This document shows, one piece after another, positions 28,633 through 40,600 of a stretch of DNA of 64,000 nt (the first letter of the stretch is position 1; the number at the start of each line of letters is the position of its first letter). Location of the stretch: contig JBAMDO010000012.1 in the NCBI GenBank assembly GCA_037074765.1, positions 310,001-374,000 on the forward strand, in the 5' to 3' direction. The translations under genes were made by a program, and so were the position numbers. The notes beneath the pieces were generated by a model. The model searched no databases. It saw only the letters and a program-made list of their open reading frames with translations, and was not told the origin of the DNA. Source of the DNA: Mansonella perstans (lineage: Eukaryota; Nematoda; Chromadorea; Rhabditida; Onchocercidae).

Positions 28633-28837
28633 ATGATTTGGCGTGGGGAATGGATGAGGAGCTATGTACGATCTGTTAGGGAGAGATGTTGACTGAGTTC
28701 TATCCTGCTTCTTCCGGGAATGAGGAAGTGTAATTTTTAGATATCATGTTCTTTATTTCTAATCAATCATCATAGCATCCAATTGAGATCAGCTTTACTT
28801 TGAAAGCTTCCATATGTGCAATTTGTAATTTTTTTTA

Positions 28838-28890
28838 GGTCTTTAAAACGTTCGTGAAAAAGGCTTAGGACGATCCTTGTTTCACAAAAG
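28838..28890 (+). promoter_or_regulatory. Candidate trans-splice acceptor and 5' UTR of P0
   Basis: A run of eight T followed by AG ends at 28838 and lies 52 bases before the ATG, with no other exon upstream. This is the layout of a spliced-leader acceptor. A cis-spliced leader exon further upstream cannot be excluded. Confidence 0.4.
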
Positions 28891-30317
28891 ATGGGCAGGG
28901 AAGACAAAGCAACGTGGAAAGCGAATTATTTCGTAAAAATTGTGGACTTGTTAGGAGAATATCCGAAATGTTTTATTGTCGGCGTAGATAATGTTGGCTC
29001 AAAGCAAATGCAAGAAATCCGGCAAGCAATGAGAGGTAAAACTATCACTTGACATACTGATACATTCTTGATCTTCGAACTGGCAAGTTAACTATTTGCA
29101 TTCAGGTCATGCGGATATCTTGATGGGCAAGAATACCATGATTCGGAAGGCAATCCGTGGTCATTTGCAGACCAATCCAGATCTCGAAAAGCTGCTCCCG
29201 CACATTGTTGGGAACGTTGGATTTGTTTTTACCAATGGTGATCTAAGTGAAATCCGAACGAAATTGTTAGAAAATCGGCGTGTAAGATTCATTTTAATTT
29301 TCTTAACATTTAATACGTTTGAAAGTACCAATGATTGCATAGTAATAATCGATGGAATCACCATTATTAGCTCATATATCATTCGGAATTTCAATAATAT
29401 TTATACTGATAACTTTGCTCTTTTCAGGGGGCTCCTGCCAAAGCTGGTGCTATTGCACCATGTGATGTCAAGTTGCCACCTCAGAATACTGGTATGGGGC
29501 CGGAGAAAACATCTTTTTTCCAAGCTCTGCAAATTCCAACGAAGATTTCTCGTGGAACTATTGAAATTCTAAATGAAGTACATCTAATCAAGACTGGCGA
29601 GAAAGTGGGAGCTTCTGAATCCGCTCTTTTGAATATGTTGAACATTATGCCGTTCTCTTATGGCCTTATTGTGCGACAGGTATAGAACTCAAGTGAAACT
29701 TTTAGTACTTTGAAGGTTTCTGTGAAAAGACAGTTTGGTCATTTTTTCGTTCGTTATTTGTTCAGTAGTATTTGTCAGCAGGGTGCATGCTTTTTTATCA
29801 GCAGTGTATAAAAATGATCTTTTAAAGGTGTATGAAAATGGAACTGTTTTTGCACCGGAAGTTCTGGATATGACGCCGGATGATATTCGTGCGAAGTTCT
29901 TGAAAGGTGTGCAAAACGTTGCGGCAGTGTCGTTGGCCATTGGCTATCCGACGCTTGTGTCAGTACCGCATTCTATAGCAAGCGGACTCAAAAATCTGTT
30001 GGCTATTGCTGTGGAAGCTAATATTGAGATGAAAGAAGCAGAGAAGGTTAGAAAATTTCTTTTTCCAAGTAGTGTTTCAGTGATTCATTATGTCTTTATT
30101 GGTTTGGGCTTTGACGTTTTACAACCTGTTTATTTCAACATTTTTTCAGATCAAGGAGTTTTTAGCAGATCCATCCAAATTTGCAACACCATCAAGTGCA
30201 ACGACAGCTACCTTACCATCGCCACCATCTGTCGAAACGGAAGCGTCATCAAAGAAAGAAGCCAAAAAGGAAGAATCATCAGAAGATGAAGATATGGGAT
30301 TCGGACTTTTCGATTAA
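28891..30317 (+). CDS. rplp0: 60S acidic ribosomal protein P0
   Basis: Five exons (28891-29035, 29106-29281, 29428-29679, 29828-30046, 30150-30317) give a 319-residue protein, normal for eukaryotic P0. The N-terminus [14 protein letters not shown], the rRNA-binding region with [13 protein letters not shown] and [13 protein letters not shown], the AGAIAPCDV and [11 protein letters not shown] segments and the acidic tail ending [11 protein letters not shown] are all diagnostic. P0 is the base of the ribosomal stalk: it binds 25S/28S rRNA and uL11 and carries P1/P2 heterodimers that recruit and activate elongation factors. The tail has the usual Ala/Ser/Glu/Lys-rich hinge before the conserved GFGLFD. 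All splice sites are canonical. It is the first of four closely spaced plus-strand genes. Confidence 0.98.
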
Positions 30318-30759
30318 GAACATACACATTTACTACCCGTTATTTGTTGGATTTTATTGATTTATAAAAAATAGTCACTTTTGCTGTTTGTTTTGCAACA
30401 ATTGTTGATACCACTTGCTACTTCTTCGAAATTTCTTGTCAAAAGGCATGATTTCTTCGCTTGAATTCGTTAATGTAAAATTGGGATTGACATTTTGATT
30501 ATGTTTGAATCTGATAGCGGGAATAGAGGAAAATGGAGGAGATCAGACGAGATTGATCATGCACCTTTTCTAGAAGTGCTGGTGTATCAGAAGCAGCTGA
30601 TCTATTTGGTGAGGAATAGAAGGTGTCGGTCTCCGATTTTTTGAGTTAAGTGGTCGGTGAGGACGCTCTTGTTCTTTAACCAATCGTAGTGTGAATTTCT
30701 GCTATCCGACATTTATATCTGCTGTATTATTTCCAAGTAAAAATTCTCCATTGTTTCCA

Positions 30760-30797
30760 GGTAAAAATTTTCTGGGCGGCGAAAAAGAGCTCGCAGT
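30760..30797 (+). promoter_or_regulatory. Candidate trans-splice acceptor and 5' UTR of TCTP
   Basis: TTGTTTCCAG ends at 30760, 37 bases before the TCTP ATG. With only 443 bases since the P0 stop and no in-frame upstream exon, a spliced-leader acceptor is plausible. Confidence 0.4.
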
Positions 30798-32231
30798 ATG
30801 CTGATCTTTAAGGACGCATTCACAGGTAATGTATTGTGAAATACATGTTTCGATGGTAGTTTTTTTCCTTATTGCGATTATCGATTCAGCCATGTTCCTT
30901 AGGTCCAGTAAACGAGGCTCGAAAGGTACTTTACTGTGAACCAGTTATTGGTGAACAGCATATGCTTCCTGGAGCTTCATATGCTTTCTGGACGAGTATA
31001 ATGTGGCAGAACATGTTTTGATAACTAAAATATGTCTGTATTTTAGTCTTTATCCTACAGATGCTTAAAGTGGGATTTGAAATTGAGTTTTGTCTGTTGT
31101 AATCAACTCATAAATCCAGTTTTCCTATTTCTTCCTGTTGAAATTTTTTTGTTTTTTCATATCGTAATTAGCAAGCGATTTGCAAAAATACATCTTTTAT
31201 ACTGCCAGGATGAGATAAGTGTCAACTTTTGAAATATGGATTCGCGTTTCGTCCAGTGAATAATGAATTTCTTAAAAATTTGTTTATAGGAACTAGATAA
31301 AATGATTGTTTTGAAAAACGGTCAATTAAATGCTCACATTCAGATGACGAACTCGCATCGGACTCGTTTCCAATGAAATTAGTAGATGGATTGATTTGGG
31401 AGTTCAAAGGGCGACAAGTGGTGAGAAAAGAAGGCGAAATTCTGCTTCCAGGTGCAAATCCATCAGCTGAAGGTGAAGATGTCGATGAGGGTAGCGATGA
31501 ATGCGTTGAACGAGGCATCGATTTTGTGCTAAATCATCGATTACAAGTAGTGACTTTAGCACTGCTCACGTAGCTCTATTTCAAGTATTGATGTGAAATC
31601 TGCTAATGGTCTGAATTGTTTATGGCCGATATACCTAAGTTTCTAAATTAATTATACTATTTCAGAAAATGTATAGTTTTCCTATCTCATTCAAATTTCT
31701 GCAGGAAATGAACTGTTATGAAGATTTGGCTACCTTTAAATCATACTGCAAATCATTTATGAAGAAAGTAGTTGAATTGATGAAAAAAAACGGCAAATCG
31801 GAAACGGAAATTAATGAATTCAAGCGGAAGATTCAAGCTTGGGTCGTATCACTTCTGAGCAAGGAGCGATTTAAGCAGTTGCAGTTCTTCATCGGCATGT
31901 TATTTTCACAATAAGTCTGATTCTTGGCAGTTTGTTTTAATTTGTAAAGGTAAAATCCACTTTAGATTTACTGGGAAGCTCCAAACTTAGGATGTATAAC
32001 CAAGTTTCTTAAGTTGTATAACCAAGTGTCAAGTTTCTGTTGGTCGTTTGCTGAGTTCTATTATATCGTTTTTGTAAGCATGATTTGGATAAAATGCATG
32101 TTCTAGGCGAGCGCATGGCTGAAGGTCAAGGTGAGGGACAGGTGGCTGTAGTAGAATATCGAGATGAGGAGGAAGGTGAGGTGCCCTATTTGATGCTTGT
32201 GAAAGAGGCACTTATTGAAGAAAAACAATGA
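30798..32231 (+). CDS. tct-1: Translationally controlled tumour protein homologue (TCTP)
   Basis: Four exons (30798-30825, 31344-31546, 31705-31894, 32107-32231) encode 181 residues, the usual length. The start MLIFKDAFT, the MKLVDGLIWEF strand, the flexible acidic loop with PSAEGEDVDEGSDE, and the helical hairpin with FKSYCKSFMKKVVELM and WVVSLL are typical. The reading is very close to filarial TCTP as I remember it. The family is abundant and cytosolic, binds calcium and microtubules and is tied to TOR/Rheb growth signalling and anti-apoptotic activity; filarial versions are also released and can trigger histamine release from host cells. The last residues read EEKQ, whereas I recall a C-terminal Cys in Brugia. 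The third intron needs a GC donor (ATCG|GCATGT after 31894) to make FFIGERMAEGQ, because no GT donor keeps frame. Confidence 0.97.
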
Positions 32232-32814
32232 TGTCTGATTGGTAACAGCTGCGTTTTTTTTTTTGCCTGTTGTTTTATGTTTACTGTCTGTTAAATTGTA
32301 TGAAGAATATGCTGATAAATATTTTGTCACTGAATATTCTTTCCAAATTGGTTCCCTGAACCATTTTGTTTTCCAAGACTTCATACGAGAAATTATCGGT
32401 TTGGACGATTACAAAGTTGGTTATGAATAGTTTACGGTACACATTTCATGTGAACGATGTTGGTGGTCGTTACAGGTGATATCATGGTGATATAATTGAT
32501 AGTCTCAACGTGTGGAAATATCTGATATTATAGGGGATTCGTTTCATTTTAATAGTTACCTCTGATTGCTTTTTCATCTTAGAGCAAGTGGTTGAGAAAA
32601 CTTTCGGTAATGTGTGAATTATGAGATTGATATTTCTGAGGATGTTTCTGAGCAAAGATTTATAATAGTTGAATGCTAAAGCTTTATAAGGTTTTTTTCT
32701 GTTTAACAGTTTCATCGACTGTTGAACAAGATTAAGCACTTAAGTTTTGTCTAAAATGGATTTAACTTCAGGGATCGGTGCCGTTGTTATTTGAGTCAGT
32801 AGTAGTTATATTAC
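32232..32814 (+). other. TCTP 3' UTR and spacer before VHL
   Basis: The spacer is 583 bases. A 63-codon open frame at 32239-32430 begins 7 bases after the TCTP stop but resembles nothing known and is most likely 3' UTR. TTTAACTTCAG ending at 32771 is a candidate trans-splice acceptor 43 bases before the VHL start codon. Confidence 0.4.
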
Positions 32815-34476
32815 ATGTCTTTGAGCAGATCTCGACTTGACTTCTTTATTGTGGAAGAAATTTTTTATCCCAGGTGCAGGTCTGTTAGAAATGCAGAAGA
32901 AGTGAACATTCGATTTGTAAATAGATCCAACGATATTGTTGTTCTTTGTTGGGTTGATTTTCGAGTAAGTATTGCGTAAGTAATAATTTTTGTGTAGTAT
33001 CCCGAAGCACTTGAATTCCATTTGGGCGATTCTGTTGGCTTATTTATTGTTATCAATAATTGGGTTAAGGTTTTTTTATCTATCAAGTGATATATTCTGA
33101 CAGTTGTCATTGAAACCCATGTCAAGATTAATTTTAAGAGCCAAGATTTGAAAGTAAGTGTTTGTATTAATGTATCACAACGAGAATTTTAAGACGTCAG
33201 TTAATTATTTCAGGGCAATTTAGTTCGTTATTTGAAGCTTGGCTTGCGCGGAGTAGTGAAGTTAACCACATTTGTTGGCATGTCATCTCTTTTTAAGTTC
33301 ATATACTTCAAGTAACTTTAACAGTAGTCCAAGACTGCACAGAGCTAATTCTTAAAACCGCGTACACAATACTTGTTCTGTAAACAGTTTCTATGCTTTT
33401 ACTTATTCTACTTCTGAACTGTTGAAATTTTTTGAGCGAAATTTGATAGTTTACTCTATATTCAAATAAATTAACTTATCCCATATTGTAGGGCACTACT
33501 GGACAGCACGATTTTTACGGAACGGTGTAGCTGCACAGTTTTTGCCTGGTTGTACTGAAGTTTTTGTCATCACTAGGCGTTCCCCTTATACAGCAGTTGT
33601 TTATATTATTCGGAAAGGTTTGTCATTTCCTATGATGTTCTCAGTGACCTTTTACTTGATTAAATTTCTTAAACTTTCATTTGTAAGGAATAGGTAATAT
33701 TATTCCTCTATTTAATCAGATTAAAGAATTACACGGAAGTTGAAGGCTATAGCACAGTTTTTAAAATTATAAAGCAAAGGAAAAATTATATGTCATTACT
33801 CATTTTTTTATTACTTGTTGTGAATGAAATATAATAATAGTTTTTAAACCAGTTCAGTTGGATAAAGTTTTGTCAGAAAAGCATTTATTGTATGAAATCA
33901 AGGTTTGAGATGCTTTATAGACTGTTAGCGGTGATTTTTTTTGATATAGAATTGTCAGTTTTATGAGTTAAGAACATTGCAAATCTCGTAATACTTCCAT
34001 TCCCTTTATTCTTTTTTTTTTTTTTTTTTTGCTTTGGAATATCTATACGAACAATGGTAAGCTTTATTTCGTAGTAGACGGTTGCATGTTGCAAATACTG
34101 ATTTTTTATGATGAAAAGTTTTAATGTTAATGATAAAAGTTATTTGATAAAGATTTTAACAGAGTTTCTTGCTTTTCGAAGTTTCTGCTTCTGATATGTT
34201 TTTCTGCAGTACCTACATTGTTTGAAGCAGCTGTTGAGCATATCGGAGAATTATTTCACGAACAGCAGTACGATATAAATAGACTTCCTATTCCTGAGAT
34301 TGTAAAGGTCAATCTTTCCTGTTTTGAATTTGTATGAAATGAAAAATAAACGATAGGATTATTGTTCTTGCCGAAGACAGTGCGTGAAAGTTCTTCTGAA
34401 CATGTTATTTCATTAAATTAATCTGTGTTTACTGCAGCCTTTAATAATATGTTGGATCAGATTAGTATATAGGTAA
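32815..34476 (+). CDS. vhl-1: von Hippel-Lindau tumour suppressor homologue (E3 substrate receptor)
   Basis: Five exons (32815-32964, 33214-33277, 33492-33617, 34210-34307, 34438-34476) give 158 residues, shorter than human VHL but near the worm form. Lined up by eye with the human beta domain, RSV...VNRSND and CWVDF match the start of the domain, and exons 1-3 give exactly the 25-residue spacing from the G of FRG to GHYW. The hydroxyproline-pocket residues Trp88, Tyr98, His115 and Trp117 (human numbering) are kept, and Ser111 is Thr. The alpha domain follows as VPTLFEAAVEHIGELF, with Leu158 kept but the Elongin C contact Cys162 replaced by Ala, then LPIPEIVK as a Cul2-box-like element. The expected role is to bind prolyl-hydroxylated HIF-1 and direct its ubiquitination. 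Intron 2 requires a GC donor (GTTG|GCATGT after 33277). The short last exon ends at TAA immediately beside a GTAAAG donor-like site, so a longer C-terminus is possible. Confidence 0.85.
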
Positions 34477-34628
34477 AGTACATTGTTAAGATGTGTTTTT
34501 AAAATTGCTTAAATTGTAGTTTATTTAGTTTGATATCTATTTTTACATCCGACGAAAGCAAATATATCAAACGGCATTGTTTGTGTCGCCGGTTCCACTT
34601 AATCGTGTGTTTCCAAACCGTAACATTA

Positions 34629-37600
34629 ATGCCGGGAGGCAAGAACCAGTCGCAGGCGATGGTGTTGAAAGAAGGGAAGTCGGAAATGAACTCCAAGAGA
34701 CTGAAGAAAATTGATGTAATTTATTAGTTTTCATTCAAATCATGAACTTTATCTGAAATTTGAAATAACGAAGCTAATAACTAATGAGTTATGAATGAGA
34801 AATGAATCACTTATAAGCTAGCTAAATGTAAATTGTATACGAGATATTTAAACGGACAACATCGTAAGCGAATTTGAAACGATTTCAAAGTATTTTTAAC
34901 ACTAGAAGGTATTAAGACTTCCTCTATATAAATAGCAACGTATTTAGGCTTCCCATATTCTGGAAACATTTCCGAAATTCCTAGGTTTTTACACTTTTAG
35001 TTTTTTTTTGCCGAAGAATTCGAAATTTCTTCTTTTGTATATTTACATTTTTTTTTAACATTTCGCATTGTTCAGGCAAGGCTTTTTAACAAACAAGAAA
35101 TATGCAGCATATTGAAGGATGAAAACAGTACATACCCACGTAGGTTTTGCGTTTGTCTTCTTTTTAAGTGTTTTAAAGATATTCTGAGTAAATTTAACCC
35201 ATGGATAAATCTGCAAAAGTTGTGATTTTAAATATATATGTTTTTAGGTAATATTCCACTCAAAATTTTTGTATTCATTTCAGAAAAATATATGAAAATA
35301 TTCGCCAGTGGTCAAATAGATCTCGCTTTACAAGCAGTTTCGGATCTGTCGATGGAGTGTCCAGATTTTGAAATAAATGAAACATTTCTCACATATTTAA
35401 GAAAAGAATTTATCGTTATGAGTTCCTCAACTGTTTACAACTATGCCAAAAAATGGATTGATTTCCTTTTACAGAACACTTCAGGAATAAGGTTTGATAT
35501 TTTTAAGATTGCACGTTTTTGTATTTCTATTTTTTTTACTTTTCCGAGAATTAGGAACTTTGTTGGCTTAAATATATGATATTGTTTACATCACCTTTTC
35601 CGTCTAAGATACTGCTGTGCTAAAAGTATTTCGAGTAAGATGGTCTTTTTCTGTTTTATGAGCATAAATAATGCTGATAAAACTTAGCATCTTAACAACT
35701 TAGCCACTAAGGGAATTCACGTATTCTGAAAGAGTAAAAAAAATCTAGGGAATATAACTTCTCACATTTTTTTGTTTCAGAAATCATTGTTTGCTATTGA
35801 AACAACTTATATGCTGTGCAAATTTGTTGCAAAATAAACAACTTCAGTTATTGCTAAATGAAATTCTTCCGCAAGTTTATCTGCATCTTTGTTTTATAAA
35901 GCAATTTTCCATGGCTTCTGTTATCGCGGAAGTAATCTTCTACTCAATCGCTGTTCAAGCTGCATATTCTGATGACTGCAATCGAGAAATTCTCCGGAAT
36001 GTCTGGAATAAATTATTGCTTCCAGAAGTTTGTTATTGTTCATTGATAGATGTTGTTCAGGTTATTCAAATTTCCGACAACGAAAAAAAATGTTGCTTTA
36101 TAAGTTCTGTTTACTCATGTAGGCAAGATTATTCACATCTTTTCAGGAGTGCGAGAGGTCGGCTCATTTTAATTTATGTACTGTTTTGGTTATGAGTTCG
36201 TTGAATTTCGATTGTACACGGCATATGCAGTGTTTGGAAAAGTCTTTGATTAATTTTAAAGAAAGTGACAGTCTTTCACTTAGCTGTCGAGAACAGGTGT
36301 CTTTTATTAGACGATATTAAACAATAGTCTTTTTTACGTTTTTTCCTTTTTTTTTTGCCGTGGCATCTTTAATCAGTTATCTTATTTAGAAACAGTTGGA
36401 CTGAATTTGAACTGTAATTGTTTTCTAAAAAATAAACTGCAGTTAACTTTATCCGTCTGTAAAAATATGTGAATGTTAATTATTTTAGTTTCTTGTGTTG
36501 TTGGAAGCAAACTTGGCTATACTTTTATCACACTGTCAATCGGACCAAAGTGAACTTCTGTTAAATATTTTGATTACCTTCCATCTGGAGAACAACGATG
36601 TAGTTTTTAAGAAAATGTTGAACGTTTTTGTTTAAAAAATTTTGTTATAAAAAATCATTGTGATTTTATGAGATATAGTTTCGTTCTGCAAGCAAAGAAA
36701 GTGATTTCCATAAAAAATTGAACATTTCATTGAATTTTCATTTTCATTAAAGTTCTTAAAAATTTTCGTAAGTATCGTGACACCATATTTGTTGATTGTT
36801 GTCGAAGTAATTTCATGAAATCTTATTGTTTCAGTTATCTTTTTTTCAGATAAATTTGCTAATCCAATCAGTATTTCGTCATTCGGGATTAATCAGTACC
36901 CATGCTTCTAAAGTACTTCAGCCGTTTTTTCGATGTTTATTGTTGAATTTATCATTGCTTGTAAATGAAAATTTTTCTGAACAAAAAGGAAATGTCGGAA
37001 TATGGATCAGAAAAATTGTGGTAGGAATTCTGTCTATGTCAAATAAAAGCTACAAAGATGAACTGAGGTAATTTTTTTGAATTTTTATAATTTGTTAAAA
37101 ATCCGGATAAAAATTTTGTTAAAAATGCCAAATTTGAATTATACTGAGTCTTGATCAACCGTTTCTGTAATGCAGTTCATGGTTAGCGTCTGTTTAACTT
37201 TATGTTCTGAAGCTTGGAGATTTACTTCTCTCTTTAGCACGAATATATTTGCTCTTTTTGCAATAGCATGTTATTGTCGAAATCAACTCGAAAGTAGCAG
37301 TTTTTTTTGCTAGAGGGAAAGTAAGAATATTAATAGGTTCCCCTCAGTTTCAAAAATCGGTAGAAAGGAAAAAGAGTTGACATATGAAAAAATCTGTAAT
37401 ATTTTTATGCAAATTGTTTTTAATGAAAGGCAATGTTTTCACAAGAATTTCATTGTTACAGTTCTTGGAAAATAATATTGTCTGCATTTGTTCCGCCTTC
37501 ACATCATATGCCGTTATCTGATAAAAGATTTTCTCAAATTGTGCAATCAATTTGTGGAAAAGGGTTTTCACTAAAAATTTTACCAGTTTCATTGCGAGTG

Positions 37601-40600
37601 GCCTTGTTTTGTGTCCTGATCTCGCTTATTCCTTGTGTGCCGTCGGAACAGTTTGAACTTGCGGTAGAAAGTACTTTGTCAATAATGAGGTTAGTTTTGG
37701 GAATTATTCTAATAGAAAATCGAAAATCGAATTGGGAAGAATAAGATGTATATTCTGTTATTTCAATATGTTTTTGCTGAAAATTTTGGAAATCATAAAT
37801 TTAATGAAAATTTCCCTTTAAGACTTCTCTGTTTTCATTAAATCATTCTAACTAGCGATGACTCCATAGTGTTGGTCAGTTGTCATTTCAGGTCTAATGC
37901 GAAATTATTTCGCATTTTAATAAACAGCTGTAAAGAAAAAACGCTAAGAAAATATATCAAGATCTTACTCCGATGTGGTTGCTCTAATAATAACTCAGAA
38001 AGCGTGCAGATTCTAATTAAAGAATTCTTGCTTAGTATTTGCAGTCGTGACATGCTTGCTCTCAAGGTTCTATTTTTTTCGAAAAATAGTGGATTTTGTA
38101 AAAGATATCTGGTGATATTTTTAGATTTTCGTGGCTTAAATTCCTGAAAAGTCTCCAAAGTTACTTAACCATAGGTAGTTGGCATATTTTTCGAAATATT
38201 TGAAAAAATGGACCATGAAGTTTGGTAATTGAATTATAATGAATGAAATGTAAAAAACGATGGTGGAAATATTTTGTAGTGTGATGCTGTGCTCAAAGCT
38301 GCAGTACAAAGAACCTTAATTGAAGAACAATATTATTTCCTGAAACCACTGTGTGATGCATTTAATGAAATCTCTTACGAAGCAAATGCAGAAGGAAACA
38401 GTACTTTGCTGATTTCCGTTGAAGAGGTGAGCTTACTTTCATTTTTAAAGTTTGGATTTTTTTAACAAGTGTATGTATCTCAAAGAGACTATGGTTTTGA
38501 TTTGTTTCTCCTATCCTCTGGAAATAATTATTTTTCTTAACAAATCGGCAAATTCCTTGCGGATTTTTCTCTACTCAATTAATTAATTGCAGTTATTTTT
38601 TGTTACTACTATTCTATTTCTTCTGTAGGTTTACCGGCATATTTATGGACTGCTCTCTCCTTTCGATTGTAAAAATGCAACGAAATTATCCTTTTTTGAG
38701 TTATCTTTGTCACTGCTATCAGTTATGAAAATTCTCCGAGATCGCGATACAACAGTTACTGAAGAAGAAGTTAAAAATATAGCAATGCATGTCGAAATTG
38801 CTGATCAAGTAAATCTTTGTCTGATCGTGCTCTAGAGATTGTAATTTTTATGTCTGACAAAATTACTAGTAAAAATTGAGTTATCAAGATAAGTATATTG
38901 TCGAACTACAATCCTTTTCGTAAGTTGATTGGAATATCGATTTGTTTTTATAACTTCTCTGAGTTTAGAATTTTTATTTCAGTAGGCAAGTCAAAAGTCT
39001 ATCAAATTTTTTTTTTTTTTTGAGGAAATATATGATATATTTGTAACTTCAGATACAAACTAGCTATAAATCAGTTTCAGCTATGCAAAACTTTTTGTAA
39101 ATATCCATCCAGACTAATCGAATTTGGAATAAAATCGGAGCAGATATCGCAGTTGTTGAGAAGCTTTATTTTATGGATGGTAAAAAGGGGTAAGCTGGAG
39201 CATATTATTGCCTGGAAATATGTTAAGCACTTTGAACTATATGATGAGTCCACTGTTAACGACATTATCAGTACTGCATCAGTGGAAATGGTTAGTCAGA
39301 TTGTCTATTCAATTAAATATGGTATTCACTTTTGATTCATTGAAACCTGATTGAATTGGTCAGGTAATTTATTTTCCTGCCACACGTTGTGGTTGTGTTG
39401 GAGTGTGGATTTTTTCCAGTTTTGCGTATCCATGAATAACAAATGTTCAATGCTGTTTATTAATTCCTTATTTAGTTGAAAAGCCTGCTGCACTCATCTT
39501 CGCGTGATGCATTGAAAAAATTTGCATTATATTTTGCATTGGCGAAGCATCAAAATGAAGAAAAGAGAAAATTGCTATCTTCTGTGCTCAAAGATGTGCT
39601 GAAAATCACAATGGATATTGCTGAAACAAATTGTCTGACGGCTGTTTGTTTTCTACGACATATTCTTCCGGTAAGTTCGTTTGGCAGCTACATCTGTTGT
39701 TTTTGTTCTGCCGTATTTCTTTGATCTTATTTGGGTTGTACAGCTTTTACATAGTCAGTATTCTGATAGCAAATTTGAAAAATTGTATACTAAATTTTTG
39801 AGTGCAAATGGGTTAATATCAATCTAATCTAGATGTTTTATTATTTTTTACCTATGTATTCATTAGATTGCATGGATTGGTGTTTTAATTTCTAACACTT
39901 CCTAGATTGCCGCTGGTAGCGCATATGAGAGAGATTTTGTGTCGTTTGCTTTGACACTTCTTACATTGAGTTATGAATCGTTGTCCTCCGACGCAATGGT
40001 CCTACGCAGTGCTGTTTCTCTTCTTCTTGTAAGCATTATAATTTTATTCTTGTCTAGTCTTGTTACCACATTATCTTATCACCTAGCTTACTATGGCAAA
40101 GAGACAAAGGCGATATTATTGAGGTCGAATTTAAGTCTGAATGCTTGTTTTAGATCGTCCCCCAGATTTACTATATGGCTATTTCTGTAGAGTTAATCGT
40201 ACATGTTCATCAAAATAGATGCAATGTTTTTTTAGCTTATCATAATTTCTCGAGATAAATGCTGTGTATCGGTGTTAACGCTTTTCTCCTTTTGCCACAT
40301 TGAGCTAGGTCTTAGAATCAAAGGTAAACATAATTTTGAATTGCAATGATCAAATCCCAGATCTTCCTTAGGCTACAATCTCCTGCAAACTTTTTTAGGA
40401 CGTTTTTTTTTTTTTTTTTTTTTTTTTTGAGGAAAAGAGATATGAGGAATCGAGTATGTCAGGTTGCAGTGCGTAGGGAAACAAATTTTAGGAAAACACA
40501 AAAGTATTATGGATGTTGGTGATATCCATTATAAGCAATATACATAAGAAGTAATGCGGAAATATGAAAAGATTAACTCGTAACTTCAAGAGTTACAGTG

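Larger units (their letters stand above)
26851..28890. other. Intergenic region between P-glycoprotein and P0
   Basis: No gene was found. The distal part (28440-28720) is noticeably richer in G and T and holds imperfect tandem copies of a roughly 19-base unit resembling GGTTGCTCGTTGGTTATTA at 28560-28632. A T-rich acceptor ending at 28838 is a candidate spliced-leader site for the P0 gene. The P0 promoter probably lies here. Confidence 0.5.

Noticed and set aside
32239..32430. 63-codon open frame just after the TCTP stop
   Set aside because: No splice context, no homology and low-complexity start; most likely TCTP 3' UTR.
33010..33160. Exon-like segment ending AAA|GTAAGT between VHL exons 1 and 2
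   Set aside because: Exons 1 and 2 join directly with exact VHL spacing; adding this segment would insert residues into a conserved beta strand region.
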